64,000 nt of DNA, taken from NCBI GenBank assembly GCA_003755025.1, contig RJVL01000003.1:62001-126000 (forward strand). The letters run 5' to 3'. The notes under the pieces are model-generated. The model was given only the letters and a program-made list of their open reading frames with translations, was not told the DNA's origin and made no database searches. Shown here piece after piece: positions 1-9,666 of the stretch. Numbering within the stretch: position 1 is the first letter of the stretch; each line of letters begins with the position of its first letter. The translations under genes were made by a program, and so were the position numbers. The stretch is from Diaphorobacter nitroreducens. Its GTDB lineage: Bacteria > Pseudomonadota > Gammaproteobacteria > Burkholderiales > Burkholderiaceae_C.

Positions 1-383
1 ATGAAGCACGCCGCCGCCACCAGCACCGCGGCGCTGTTGCTGAAGCCCCCCAGGGCATAGGGCAGCGCGGCGCGCGTGCCCATCATGGCGCCTGCCGCCT
101 CCTTGCCTGGCACGGGGCTGATGGCCAGCAGGACGATCATCAGCGCGCCGATGACGACGGCGCTCACCGCATAGTCCAGCGCCTCGGTCATCCACAGGAT
201 CACCGCGAACGCGAGGACGGCCAGCATCATCTGCCCGGCCTGCGGCAGGCCCGGCAGCGCGGGCATGAAGGCGATGAGCAGCAGCACGGCGATGGCCACC
301 CACAGGCCGGCACGTTGGGTGAGTGTGGAGCCGCCCGCGGGTGCGGGCGACGAGGGCAGCGCGGAGGCCGGGGATGACGTCAT
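1..383 (-). CDS. DASS/SLC13-type anion:sodium symporter, N-terminal part (cut by window edge)
   Basis: On the reverse strand an ATG at 383 opens a frame that runs without a stop to position 1 (127 codons seen). It is preceded by a purine-rich ribosome site (GGAAAGGAAG). After a Pro/Ser-rich cytoplasmic stretch of about 25 residues come hydrophobic segments at about 27-41, 52-65 and 71-90. The motif WMTEALDYAVSAVVIGAL (64-81) and GGFSNSAAVLVAAACF (112-127) resemble divalent anion:Na+ symporters (CitT family), inner-membrane carriers of di- and tricarboxylates. The substrate cannot be read from this fragment. Family is fairly secure; the C-terminal two thirds lies outside the window. Confidence 0.75.
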   Translation of the reverse strand, partial: MTSSPASALPSSPAPAGGSTLTQRAGLWVAIAVLLLIAFMPALPGLPQAGQMMLAVLAFAVILWMTEALDYAVSAVVIGALMIVLLAISPVPGKEAAGAMMGTRAALPYALGGFSNSAAVLVAAACF

Positions 384-526
384 GGCAGCTTCCTTTCCTT
401 GCAGTGCCCCAGCCTGGCCAGGGCTTGCGGTCATTGTGCGCCGCCGCCGCCATGCCTGGCGGGCAGGGCGGCCGCCTCCGTCGCGCGTGCATGACCTGGG
501 TCAAGGTTGCCGTCTGCGGCGCCAGT

Positions 527-982
527 TCACGCCGGCGTGTAGCGCCCGGGCGGGGTGCGGAACGCTACATTGAGCCGGTTCCAGCCATTGATCGTGACGA
601 TGACCATCGACAGCTCCACGATCTCCGCTTCGCTGAACTGCGCGCGCACCTCGTCGTACACGGCGTCGGGCACCTGCGACTGCTCCAGGCGCGTGAGGGC
701 CTCGGTCCAGGCCAGTGCGGCACATTCGCGCGCATCGAACACGCCGCTCTCGCGCCAGGCGCTGAGCAGGTGCAGCCGCCGGTCGCTTTCGCCATGCTCG
801 CGCGCCTCGCGGGCGTGCATGTCGATGCAGAACGCGCAGCCATTGATTTGCGAGGCGCGCATCTTCACCAGCTCGTGCAACTGCACGGGTAGTTGCCCCG
901 CATCGACGTGCTTTTGTAGGCCGTACATGGCGGCATAGCTTGCGGCGTGGCGAGGGAGGTTGATGCGGGGGGCTGAGGACAT
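527..982 (-). CDS. Carboxymuconolactone decarboxylase (AhpD-like) family protein
   Basis: A 151-residue protein if started at the ATG at 982, which has a good ribosome site (AAGGAG region just upstream); a longer frame exists but its extra residues look noncoding. The motif INGCAFCIDMHAREAREHGE contains the CxxC-x3-H signature of AhpD-like peroxidase-related CMD proteins, where the cysteine pair carries redox chemistry. It ends near a WNRLNVAF motif common in this family. The gene lies directly downstream of, and co-directional with, an ECF41 sigma factor gene. ECF41 genes are characteristically linked to a COE gene (CMD, oxidoreductase or epimerase), so it is the likely main regulatory target of that sigma factor. 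Physiological substrate unknown. Confidence 0.88.
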   Translation of the reverse strand: MSSAPRINLPRHAASYAAMYGLQKHVDAGQLPVQLHELVKMRASQINGCAFCIDMHAREAREHGESDRRLHLLSAWRESGVFDARECAALAWTEALTRLEQSQVPDAVYDEVRAQFSEAEIVELSMVIVTINGWNRLNVAFRTPPGRYTPA

Positions 983-1064
983 GGAAGGCTCCTTGCAGGG
1001 GGGTGAGAAAAAAGGGGTGAACGCGGCGCCGCCGCGCAGACGGTGCCGGGCGAAGCGCGCAGGC

Positions 1065-1952
1065 CTACAGGCCGCGCAGCTTGTCGGGGTTGAGGACGGA
1101 ATACACCGCGTGGATGTGTACGCCGTCGGTCTCGAAGGCCATGACGGCGCGCACGCCGCCCGCGTCACGCAGCAGCAGCCCGGGGCCGCCGTTGACGTCC
1201 ACCGCCTCCATGGTCTGGTGGCTCAGGTAGAGGCGCCACACCGACGCGGCCAGGCGTGCGATCGCACGCGGCCCGTGCAGCAGCTTGGCGGCGGCGCGCA
1301 CCTTGCCGCCGCCGTCGGCGGTCCACTGCGCATCCTCGGCGAACAGCGCCAGCAGCGCCGCATGGTCCTGCGTGCGCATGGCCTGCACGAAGCGTTCCAC
1401 CAGCGCACGCGACGCCTCGGGTGTGGCCGTGAAGCGCGCCCTGCGCTGGCGCACCTGGGCGCGCGCGCGGTGCACCAGCTGGCGGCAGGCGGCCTCGCTC
1501 TTGCCCAGCACGCTCGCCACCTCGGGGTAGTCGCTGTCGAACACGTCGTGCAGCAGGAAGGCGGCGCGCTCGTCGGGCGTGAGGCGCTCCAGCACCACGA
1601 GCAGCGCGACGGACAGGTCGCTGGCCAGTTCGGCGCGTGCATCGGCGGCCGGGGCGCTGTCGCCGGCGATCCACGGTTCCGGCAGCCAGGGGCCGTCATA
1701 GGCTGTGCGTTCGATGCGCGCGGCGCGCAGCCGGTCCACGCACAGCCGGGTGACGGTGGTGATCAGCCAGGCCTCGGCCGTCTGCACGCGCTCCAGGGCC
1801 GTCGCCTGCCAACGCAGCCAGGCGTCCTGCAGCACGTCCTCGGCATCGGTGCGGCTGCCCAGCATGCGATAGGCCACGCCCGCCAGGCGTGGGCGGTGCT
1901 GCTGAAAGGCGGCGAGGTGCTGGTCCATGGCGAGTGAGGTTGTCGCGTTCAT
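1065..1952 (-). CDS. ECF41-type RNA polymerase sigma factor with SnoaL-like C-terminal domain
   Basis: A 295-residue protein from the ATG at 1952 (an alternative ATG at 1928 is possible). Sigma region 2 spans about residues 12-80 (YRMLGSRTDAEDVLQDAWLR), region 4 about 115-170. The C-terminal extension (about 183-290) has the SnoaL-like fold signature. Three motifs known for the ECF41 group are all visible: WLPEP at 89-93 in the linker, DGGGK at 213-217 and NPDKL at 288-292. In this group the extension controls core polymerase binding without an anti-sigma factor. The CMD gene follows after an 82-bp gap on the same strand, the standard ECF41 arrangement. The inducing signal is unknown. Confidence 0.93.
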   Translation of the reverse strand: MNATTSLAMDQHLAAFQQHRPRLAGVAYRMLGSRTDAEDVLQDAWLRWQATALERVQTAEAWLITTVTRLCVDRLRAARIERTAYDGPWLPEPWIAGDSAPAADARAELASDLSVALLVVLERLTPDERAAFLLHDVFDSDYPEVASVLGKSEAACRQLVHRARAQVRQRRARFTATPEASRALVERFVQAMRTQDHAALLALFAEDAQWTADGGGKVRAAAKLLHGPRAIARLAASVWRLYLSHQTMEAVDVNGGPGLLLRDAGGVRAVMAFETDGVHIHAVYSVLNPDKLRGL

Positions 1953-2275
1953 GCCCCTAAGACGTGCGGCGCATGCATTGTGTGACGGGGTGCCTTGAAA
2001 AAAATACGCGGCGCAACCCTGTGCGCGGGTGGGATGCGCAAATGTGCCTACAATCGCGCCCCGGCTCTGTTGCCACCATGGGTTCCCTCGCCCCCATCCA
2101 GGAACCTCCGCAACACTTGTAGTGCCGCACGCCTCTGTAGGCTCGGTGGCCTGCGTCGATGCAAATCCTCGGGGTGGCCCTGCCACCGCTGTGGTTTGCG
2201 CTTCGCGTCCCATACCGATTCGCAGCGTGCTGATCCCTACAGGTATTGCAGAGGTCCCATCCAAAAAGGACTGCC
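1953..2275. other. Intergenic region between the sigma factor and queuosine-precursor transporter genes
   Basis: This 323-bp stretch separates divergent genes and should hold both promoters. I see no convincing coding frame. A perfect 6-bp hairpin (GGTGGC / GCCACC, 2173-2187) lies in the presumed leader of the transporter gene. A second small stem pairs GTCC (2254-2257) with GGAC (2268-2271) and so would cover the AAGGA ribosome site of that gene. A TACAAT hexamer at 2049-2054 could be a -10 element but has no good -35 partner. No preQ1 riboswitch consensus was recognised. Confidence 0.4.
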
Positions 2276-2944
2276 ATGACCTCGCTGAAGGCACCATCGC
2301 GCGTGCCGTTGTACCTCTCCCTCCTGGTGGCGTTCCATATCGCCATCGTCATCGCCAGCAACTACCTGGTGCAACTGCCCATCAATTTGCTGGGCTTTCA
2401 CAGCACCTGGGGGGCGTTCAGCTTCCCGTTCATCTTTCTGGCCACCGACCTGACGGTGCGGCTCATCGGCAAGGCCGAGGCGCGCCGCGTCATCACCCGC
2501 GCCATGCTGCCGGCGCTGGTGGCGTCGTATGTGGTGGGTGTGCTGTTCCACGAAGGCCGCTTCAATGGCTGGGCGGCGCTGGGTGACTTCAACACCTTCG
2601 TGTTCCGCATCGCCTTTGCCAGCTTTGCCGCCTACGTGCTGGGGCAACTGCTGGACATCCAGGTGTTCGACCGTATCCGCCAGAGCAGCCGCTCGTGGTG
2701 GCTGGCGCCTGCAGCGGCGTCGGTGTTCGGCCAGGCGCTGGATACGGCGGCGTTCTTCTCCATCGCCTTCTGGCGCAGCCCCGACGCGTTCATGGCCGCC
2801 CACTGGGGCGAAATCGCCGTGGTGGACTATGTCATCAAGCTGGCCGTGAGCCTGCTGTTCTTCGTGCCGGCCTACGGCGTGGCGCTGGCCGCCATCGTGC
2901 GCAGCATGCGCGAGGGCGCGGCCCCGCTCGCGACCGCGCCATGA
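2276..2944 (+). CDS. yhhQ: Queuosine precursor transporter (YhhQ family)
   Basis: A 222-residue integral membrane protein. The ATG at 2276 is chosen because AAGGA stands 6 bases upstream. Several hydrophobic spans alternate with short loops, and the stretch [19 protein letters not shown] with the charged T-D-x-x-x-R-x-x-G-K pattern is typical of the YhhQ/VUT family, which imports preQ0/preQ1 for queuosine synthesis. The last four bases overlap the start of queC (ATGA), so the two genes are translationally coupled, joining uptake of a precursor with the enzyme that makes preQ0. Confident family assignment. Confidence 0.93.
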   Translation: MTSLKAPSRVPLYLSLLVAFHIAIVIASNYLVQLPINLLGFHSTWGAFSFPFIFLATDLTVRLIGKAEARRVITRAMLPALVASYVVGVLFHEGRFNGWAALGDFNTFVFRIAFASFAAYVLGQLLDIQVFDRIRQSSRSWWLAPAAASVFGQALDTAAFFSIAFWRSPDAFMAAHWGEIAVVDYVIKLAVSLLFFVPAYGVALAAIVRSMREGAAPLATAP

Positions 2945-3660
2945 GCCGCCTGCCGCAGCGGCGCGCGCTGGTGCTGCTGTCGGGCGGGCAGGACTCCGCG
3001 ACCTGCCTGGCCTGGGCGCTGGCGCGCTATGGGCATGTGGAAACCCTGGGCTTTGACTACGGGCAGCGCCACCGCGTCGAGCTGGACTGCCGGCAGCGGC
3101 TGATCGACGGGGTGCGCGCCCTGCCGTGGCCGGGACAGTTGGGGCCGGACCACATGCTGACGGTGGACGTGCTCGCGCAGCTGGGCGGCAGCGCCATGAC
3201 CGAAGACGTGGCCATCGCCATGCAGGCGGACGGTTTGCCCAACACCTTCGTGCCCGGGCGCAACCTGCTGTTCTTCACCCTGGCGGCGGCGCTGGCCTAT
3301 CGGCGCGGGCTGGATGTGCTGGTGGGCGGCATGTCCGAGACCGACTATTCCGGCTACCCCGACTGCCGCGACAGCACGCTGAAGGCGCTGCAGGTGGCGC
3401 TGAGTCTGGGCGTGGACCGCCCGCTGACGCTGGAAACTCCGCTGATGTGGCGCAGCAAGGCCGACACCTGGGCCCTGGCGCAGCGGCTGGGCGGCGACGC
3501 CCTGGTCGAACTGATCCGGTGCGAGTCACACACCTGCTACCTGGGCCAGCGCGGCGACCTGCACGCCTGGGGCCACGGCTGCGGCGGCTGCCCCGCCTGC
3601 GAACTGCGCGCACAGGGGTGGGAGCAGTGGACCGCGCAGCGCTCTTTGAACGGCGCATAA
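2941..3660 (+). CDS. queC: 7-cyano-7-deazaguanine synthase QueC
   Basis: A 239-residue protein that converts 7-carboxy-7-deazaguanine to preQ0 with ATP and ammonia, a step in queuosine synthesis. The PP-loop ATP-pyrophosphatase motif [11 protein letters not shown] lies at residues 12-22, GFDYGQRH follows near 38, and the C-terminus has the four-cysteine zinc site (C-ESHT-C, then GCGGCPAC). The internal NTFVPGRN and [12 protein letters not shown] motifs are also diagnostic. The start overlaps the transporter stop. A strong hairpin directly after the stop probably ends the two-gene operon. Confidence 0.97.
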   Translation: MSRLPQRRALVLLSGGQDSATCLAWALARYGHVETLGFDYGQRHRVELDCRQRLIDGVRALPWPGQLGPDHMLTVDVLAQLGGSAMTEDVAIAMQADGLPNTFVPGRNLLFFTLAAALAYRRGLDVLVGGMSETDYSGYPDCRDSTLKALQVALSLGVDRPLTLETPLMWRSKADTWALAQRLGGDALVELIRCESHTCYLGQRGDLHAWGHGCGGCPACELRAQGWEQWTAQRSLNGA

Positions 3661-3663
3661 AAA

Positions 3664-3691
3664 AACCACCCGGCAGGCCTGCCGGGTGGTT
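3664..3691 (+). terminator. Perfect palindromic hairpin after queC
   Basis: Two 14-base arms (AACCACCCGGCAGG and its complement) meet without a loop, starting 4 bases after the queC stop. It is followed by the T-rich stretch TGCTTCTGTTTTT. A-rich sequence on the other side could let it act weakly for argG as well, whose stop lies about 60 bp away on the opposite strand. Confidence 0.8.
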
Positions 3692-3698
3692 GCTTCTG

Positions 3699-3750
3699 TT
3701 TTTATAGCTGCTAGCGCACGTCCATCAAGCGCTAGAGGCCTGTTTGATGC

Positions 3751-3751
<1 letters not shown>
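3699..3751. repeat. Dispersed short repeat element, copy 1
   Basis: The segment carries the words ATAGCTGCTAGCGCA and CCATCAAGCGCTAGAGGCC. Nearly the same words recur at 46,077-46,132 (ATAGCTGCTAGCGCA, CCAGCAAGCG) and at 5107-5160 (AAGCGCTAGAGGCC). It sits between the converging ends of queC and argG. It looks like a member of a family of noncoding interspersed repeats found throughout this window. Confidence 0.7.
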
Positions 3752-5163
<1,412 letters not shown>

Positions 5164-5481
5164 TCAGCCGTAGTGGCAGATGTAGTGGAAGGCCTCGGTC
5201 ACTCGGATGTTGAATTTGGAATTGCCCGGCACGCTGAACTTCTCGCCCGCGCCCACCTTGACCCAGGCGTCGGTGCCGTCCAGCTGGTATTCGCAGGATC
5301 CGCCCACGCATTCCATGATCTCGGGTGCGCCCGTGCCGAAGGTCAACGTGGCCGGCAGCACCACACCCACCGACTTCTTCGTGCCATCGGGGTACGTGAG
5401 GTTGTGGCTCACGCACTTGCCGTCAAAGTACACATTGGCCTGGGTGGTGACGGAAACACCGTCGATTTTTTCGGTGGTCAT
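5164..5481 (-). CDS. ppnP: Pyrimidine/purine nucleoside phosphorylase (PpnP, DUF1255)
   Basis: A 105-residue single-domain cupin-like protein. The sequence pattern YFDGKCVSHNLTYPDGTKKS, then FGTGAPEIMECVGGSCEYQL and the ending FNIRVTEAFHYICHYG, is that of the YaiE/PpnP family, which phosphorolyses a broad set of nucleosides to the free base and ribose-1-phosphate. Length matches the family. The start at 5481 is the only reasonable one. It is co-directional with argG but separated from it by a repeat, so an operon is uncertain. Confidence 0.93.
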   Translation of the reverse strand: MTTEKIDGVSVTTQANVYFDGKCVSHNLTYPDGTKKSVGVVLPATLTFGTGAPEIMECVGGSCEYQLDGTDAWVKVGAGEKFSVPGNSKFNIRVTEAFHYICHYG

Positions 5482-5583
5482 GGATGGGGACGCAGAGGAT
5501 GGGACAAACCATCAATTCTAGAGCCTGCGCGTGCCGGCGCGCCCCGTGCGGGCGCGGGGCGGCGTTTGCCCCGCAGCAACGAA

Positions 5584-5605
5584 AAAGGGCTCCGAAGAGC
5601 CCTTT
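5584..5605 (-). terminator. UUCG-loop terminator for the glycine-zipper gene
   Basis: On the minus strand a 9-bp stem (AAAGGGCTC / GAGCCCTTT) closes a TTCG tetraloop and is followed by a run of T. It lies 46 bases beyond the stop of the minus-strand gene at 5651-6331, so it is a well-formed intrinsic terminator for it. Confidence 0.85.
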
Positions 5606-5650
5606 GGCATGTGCCGTCTGCGTGCTGGCCGCCAGGCCGAGGCGCTCTGC

Positions 5651-6331
5651 TCAGCGCCAGTAACGGTCGTGGTAGCGGGGCGCGCGGTAGGGATGGCCAT
5701 AGTTGTCGCGGTATTCGATCACGGTGACGGGCGGCTCCACGATGTAGGCCGGCGGGCCCGGCTGGGTGGACACCACCACGCCCGGCTGCGCATAGCCGCC
5801 GGAATAGGTAGGAGAGTAGGTGGGGGCGTAGGTGGGCGGGTATGTGGCGGGAGCGCGCGACACTCCCGGCACCGCCGGCTGCACGGTGAGTGGAATCCAC
5901 GCGCCTGGGTCGGTCTGTGTGCGCGTGTTGTAGTGCCGGCCGGCGTATTCGTAGACCACGTCGTAGCCGACAATCTGGTTGTCGTAGTAGGTTTCGGTCG
6001 TGCAGCGCTGCACGTTCTGGTAGCCGGGGCGGCCGCCCTCGATCTGGTTGCCCAGCACCGCGCCCCCAATCACCCCCAGGGCCGTGGCCGCGGCGCGGCC
6101 GCTGCCGCCGCCGATGGCGTTGCCCGCGGCGCCGCCGGCAATCGCGCCCAGCACCGCGCCCGCGCCGGAGGTGGGGCGGGCGCCGCTGTAGATGGTCTCG
6201 TTGCCGCAGACCTGCTGCGGAATCGCGATCTGCTCGGTGATGGGCGTGGCCGACAGCACGCGGCCCTGTTCCTGCGCCTGGGCGGCCAGCGCGGCCGTGG
6301 CGAGGGCCGCGAGGACAAAAATCTTGTTCAT
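5651..6331 (-). CDS. Glycine-zipper 2TM-domain envelope protein
   Basis: A 226-residue exported protein. The ATG at 6331 is preferred over an in-frame TTG two codons earlier because AAGGAG stands 10 bases upstream. Residues 1-20 form a signal peptide ending near AQAQ. A glycine-zipper segment (GAGAVLGAIAGGAAGNAIGG, then ALGVIGGAVLGNQIEGG) spans about 56-103, as in 17-kDa surface-antigen/SlyB-type proteins thought to insert in the outer membrane. The C-terminal half is rich in Tyr, Pro and Thr with YPPTYAPTYSPTYSGGYAQP-like repeats and a basic, aromatic tail. No partner genes suggest a specific function. Confidence 0.8.
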   Translation of the reverse strand: MNKIFVLAALATAALAAQAQEQGRVLSATPITEQIAIPQQVCGNETIYSGARPTSGAGAVLGAIAGGAAGNAIGGGSGRAAATALGVIGGAVLGNQIEGGRPGYQNVQRCTTETYYDNQIVGYDVVYEYAGRHYNTRTQTDPGAWIPLTVQPAVPGVSRAPATYPPTYAPTYSPTYSGGYAQPGVVVSTQPGPPAYIVEPPVTVIEYRDNYGHPYRAPRYHDRYWR

Positions 6332-6444
6332 GGGCAAAAAGCTCCTTTCGGTCGGCCTACAACGCGCCGAACCTGCGGGAAGTTTCAGCCCGGCGCGTCA
6401 ACACACCCGCGCCGACCCGTAAATCTGCGTAAAGATGTGTTGCC

Positions 6445-6831
6445 TCATGCCTTGGAGTGGCCGGCCGCGCGTGCGTTCCATGCCTCGGGGCTGAAGCCCA
6501 CCGTCACGTCACCCGCGGGGCCGCCCTGCCACTCGACCACGGGCCGCTTGATGACCGAGGGCTGCTCGCACATCAGCGCGGCCGCGCTGCGGGCGTCCGT
6601 CACGCCGGCCTGCACGGCCGTGTCCAGCTTGCGCCAGGTCGTGCCCTGGCGGTTGAGCAGCTTCTCCCAGCCCACGGCGGCCATCCACGCGGGCAGGCGC
6701 TCGGCGGGCACGCCTTGCTTCTTGAAGTCGTGGAACTCATAGGCCAAGCCTCGCTCCTGCAGCCAGGCGCGGGCCTTCTTGACGGTGTCGCAGTTGGGAA
6801 TGCCGTAGACGATGATCGTGGGGGTACTCAT
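6445..6831 (-). CDS. ArsC/Spx-family thioredoxin-fold protein (YffB-like)
   Basis: A 128-residue protein with the N-terminal active-site motif YGIPNCDTVKKARAWL: a single cysteine followed by KKAR, as in YffB/ArsC relatives rather than true arsenate reductases of ars operons. FHDFKKQGVP and the cis-proline segment SVIKRPVVEW follow in the expected places. No arsenic genes are nearby, so a glutathione-dependent reductase of unknown substrate is the safest call. It is divergent from folC, with only 47 bp between starts. Confidence 0.88.
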   Translation of the reverse strand: MSTPTIIVYGIPNCDTVKKARAWLQERGLAYEFHDFKKQGVPAERLPAWMAAVGWEKLLNRQGTTWRKLDTAVQAGVTDARSAAALMCEQPSVIKRPVVEWQGGPAGDVTVGFSPEAWNARAAGHSKA

Positions 6832-6878
6832 GGCCCGGGATCATCGCGCAAGCCCGGCTCGGCGACAATTCGTGGGCT

Positions 6879-8204
6879 ATGCACATTCCTCCGCAGACAC
6901 TGGAAGGCTGGCTTCGCCACTGCGAGCAGCTGCACCCCAAGAACATCGACATGGGCCTGGAGCGCGTGGGCGAGGTGGCGCGCCGCCTGGGGCTGCGCTT
7001 CAACTGCCCCGTGATCACCGTGGCGGGCACCAACGGCAAGGGCTCGACCTGCGCCATGCTGGAGGCCGTGGCCCTGCAGGCCGGCTACCGTACGGGGGTC
7101 TATACATCGCCCCATCTGGTGCATTTTGAGGAGCGTTGCCGCATCCATGGCGAGATCGTCGATGCCGCGTCATTGGTGGCCAGCTTCGAGGCGGTGGAGC
7201 GGGCGCGCACGCAGAACGGCAACGAGGTCACGCTGACCTACTTCGAATTCACCACGCTCGCCGTCCTGCGGCACATGAGCCTGTCGCTGCTGGACGTGGC
7301 CATCCTGGAGGTGGGGCTGGGCGGGCGGCTGGATGCCACCAACATCATCGACGCCGACTGCGCGGTGATCACCAGCGTGGACATCGACCATGTGGAGTTC
7401 CTCGGGCCTGACCGCGAAACCATCGGCCGCGAGAAGGCCGGCATCATGCGCACCGGCCGCCCCGTGGTGGTGAGCGACCCCATGCCGCCGCAGAGCGTGA
7501 TCGACCATGCGCGCGAGATCGGCGCCGACCTGTGGCGCTTCGGGCAGGACTTCAACTTCTCGGGCGACAAGCAGCAGTGGGCGTGGGCCGGGCGCGGGCG
7601 CCGCTATGCGGGCCTGGCGTATCCGGCGCTGCGGGGCGCCAACCAACTGGTCAATGCCTCGGGCGCACTCGCTGCGCTGGAGGCAGTGCGCGAACGCCTG
7701 CCCATCACCGCGCAGGCGGTGCGCGCCGGTCTGGCGCTGGTGGAACTGCCCGGGCGCTTCCAGATCGTGCCGGGCCAGCCCACGCTGGTGCTGGACGTGG
7801 CACACAACCCGCACTCGGTGGCGGCGCTCACGGCCAATCTGGACGCCATGGGCTACTTCCCGACCACGCACGCGGTGTTTGGCGCCATGGCCGACAAGGA
7901 TCTGGCGCCCATGCTGGCCAAGGTGGGGCCGGTGATCGACCGCTGGTATTTCACCGACCTGCCCACGCCGCGCGCCGAGACGGCCGCCAGCCTGCAGCAG
8001 AAATGGAATGCGCTGCAGATGGTGGCCGGAGGGCGCCGTGAGGTCGCCACCAGCCTGCACGCCAACCCCGAGGAGGCGCTGCGCGCGGCCGTGGAGGCCG
8101 CGGACCCCGCTGATAGAATTGTGGTCTTTGGCTCGTTCTACACGGTGGGTGGCGTGCTCCAGCATGGGGTGCCGCGCCTGCAGGCCAAGCATCTGGGCGC
8201 ATAA
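6879..8204 (+). CDS. folC: Bifunctional folylpolyglutamate synthase / dihydrofolate synthase
   Basis: A 441-residue Mur-ligase-family enzyme that adds glutamate to dihydropteroate and to tetrahydrofolate. The P-loop TVAGTNGKGSTCAMLEAV lies at about 46-63, followed by TSPHLVHFEERCRI and the LEVGLGGRLDATN segment at about 145-157 that helps bind magnesium. The C-terminal domain contains LDVAHNPHS and VFGAMADKD. It begins the co-directional run folC, SPOR protein, cvpA, purF. In E. coli the equivalent genes (folC, dedD, cvpA, purF) also lie in this order. Confidence 0.97.
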   Translation: MHIPPQTLEGWLRHCEQLHPKNIDMGLERVGEVARRLGLRFNCPVITVAGTNGKGSTCAMLEAVALQAGYRTGVYTSPHLVHFEERCRIHGEIVDAASLVASFEAVERARTQNGNEVTLTYFEFTTLAVLRHMSLSLLDVAILEVGLGGRLDATNIIDADCAVITSVDIDHVEFLGPDRETIGREKAGIMRTGRPVVVSDPMPPQSVIDHAREIGADLWRFGQDFNFSGDKQQWAWAGRGRRYAGLAYPALRGANQLVNASGALAALEAVRERLPITAQAVRAGLALVELPGRFQIVPGQPTLVLDVAHNPHSVAALTANLDAMGYFPTTHAVFGAMADKDLAPMLAKVGPVIDRWYFTDLPTPRAETAASLQQKWNALQMVAGGRREVATSLHANPEEALRAAVEAADPADRIVVFGSFYTVGGVLQHGVPRLQAKHLGA

Positions 8205-8218
8205 CGAGTCCGCACTCC

Positions 8219-9061
8219 ATGGCATTTTTCAAGTTTCGTTGGCCTGGCCGGCAGGAGCCGTCGGGCGACACCAACAAACCCGCCAAGCGCTCACGCACTC
8301 CGCAGGCCGAGAGCATCGAGGAAATGCGCCGACGCGCGCGCCACCGCCTGCTGGGCGCGGCAGTGCTGGTGCTGGTGGGCGTGGTGGGCTTCCCCCTGCT
8401 GTTCGACACCCAGCCGCGGCCGGTCCCGGTGAATGTGGCGATGGACATTCCCGATCGCCACAAGGTGGCTCCGCTGGTGGTGCCGCAGCAAGAGGCCAAC
8501 ACACCCCGCGCCGCGGAGCCGGCGACTTCCGGCCTGGATGCGGGCGAGGAAGTGGTGGCGTCCCGCCCACGCAGTGCGCCAGCGGCCTCGCAGCCCGCTG
8601 CGCGCGTGGAACCCAAAGTGCCGGCTAAGGCGGAAACCCCGGCGGAATCCAAGCCCGAGCCCAAACCGGAGCCCAAGCCCGCGCCCAAGGCAGAGGCCAA
8701 ACCGGAATCCAAACCAGAACCCCGGCCCGATCCCAAGCCTGCGCGCCAGGACGATGCTGCGCGCGCCCGCGCACTGCTCGAAGGCCGCAACCCGCAACCC
8801 AGCGCCGCGCCCGCCGCTGCGCGCGAGGAGCAGGGCCGCTTCATCGTGCAGGTAGGCGCCTTCGCGGACGCCGACAAGGCGCGCGAGGTGCGCGATCGGT
8901 TGGAGCGCTCCGGCCTCAAGACCTATACCCAGGTGGTGGACACCAAGGATGGCAAGCGCACTCGCGTGCGAGTGGGTCCGTTCACCAGCCGGGCAGAGGC
9001 CGACAAGGCGGCCGGCCGCGTCAAGGGCGCGGGGCTGTCCGCGTCGGTGTTGGCGTTGTAG
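8219..9061 (+). CDS. dedD: SPOR-domain cell-division-associated membrane protein (DedD-like)
   Basis: A 280-residue protein with a cytoplasmic N-terminus, one transmembrane helix at about residues 44-61 (RLLGAAVLVLVGVVGFPLL region), a long Pro/Lys/Glu-rich linker with repeated KPEP-like units at about 140-180, and a C-terminal SPOR domain (RFIVQVGAFADADKA to the end). SPOR domains bind denuded septal peptidoglycan, placing it at the division site. The gene starts 14 bp after folC and precedes cvpA, the same order as dedD in enterobacteria. Symbol given by synteny and domain layout. Confidence 0.88.
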   Translation: MAFFKFRWPGRQEPSGDTNKPAKRSRTPQAESIEEMRRRARHRLLGAAVLVLVGVVGFPLLFDTQPRPVPVNVAMDIPDRHKVAPLVVPQQEANTPRAAEPATSGLDAGEEVVASRPRSAPAASQPAARVEPKVPAKAETPAESKPEPKPEPKPAPKAEAKPESKPEPRPDPKPARQDDAARARALLEGRNPQPSAAPAAAREEQGRFIVQVGAFADADKAREVRDRLERSGLKTYTQVVDTKDGKRTRVRVGPFTSRAEADKAAGRVKGAGLSASVLAL

Positions 9062-9100
9062 GCCGGCTGGCGGCCCGGGACGGCGTTTCAAAGGTTGCGC

Positions 9101-9589
9101 ATGGCGGCGCTGGACTGGATCTTCCTGGTGGTGCTGTGCGCGTCGCTGCTGATCGGTGCATGGCGCGGGCTGGTGTTCGAGTTGCTGTCGCTGGCCGGCT
9201 GGGTGGTGGCGTTCTTTGTCGCGCAATGGTTTGCGGACGATATGGGCGCGCTGCTGCCCATGGGACAGGCGGATGCCACCTGGCGCCATGTGGCGGGCTT
9301 CGCGGTGGTGTTCGTCGGTGCGGTGTTTGCGTGTGGGCTGGTGGCGTGGCTGCTCAAGAAACTGGTCGAGGCGGTGGGCCTGCGGCCCGCGGACAGGGCG
9401 CTAGGGGCACTGTTTGGCGTGCTGCGCGGCCTGGTGCTGCTGCTGGCCGTGGTGCTGGTGGCCGGCTGGACGCCGATGCAGGATGCGCCGTGGTGGAAGG
9501 AATCGCAGGCCGCCCCCCTGTTGCAAGGGGCGCTCAAGGGGTTGAGGCCCGCGCTGCCGGATGAACTGGGCCGCCATCTGCCTTCCTAG
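9101..9589 (+). CDS. cvpA: CvpA family inner-membrane protein
   Basis: A 162-residue protein; the ATG at 9101 is taken because AAGG precedes it by 6 bases (a TTG two codons earlier is less likely). Four hydrophobic helices are visible, starting with LDWIFLVVLCASLLIGAWRG. The short motifs WRGLVFELLSLAGWVVAFF and the third-helix KLVEAVGLRPADRALGALFG are family hallmarks. CvpA relatives are linked to colicin V production and envelope stress tolerance. It lies between dedD and purF as in E. coli. Confidence 0.92.
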   Translation: MAALDWIFLVVLCASLLIGAWRGLVFELLSLAGWVVAFFVAQWFADDMGALLPMGQADATWRHVAGFAVVFVGAVFACGLVAWLLKKLVEAVGLRPADRALGALFGVLRGLVLLLAVVLVAGWTPMQDAPWWKESQAAPLLQGALKGLRPALPDELGRHLPS

Positions 9590-9666
9590 CGGGCCTGGCG
9601 GCTCGGCCGCGGTGAGTGATGTGTGTGATCGGCGGGAAACCCCGCCGCCAAAACTGGAACGAAACT

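Noticed and set aside
2041-2275. preQ1 riboswitch upstream of the queuosine transporter
   Set aside because: The preQ1-I pattern (hairpin followed by an A-rich tail ending in a pseudoknot partner) could not be matched; only a weak ribosome-site pairing was seen.
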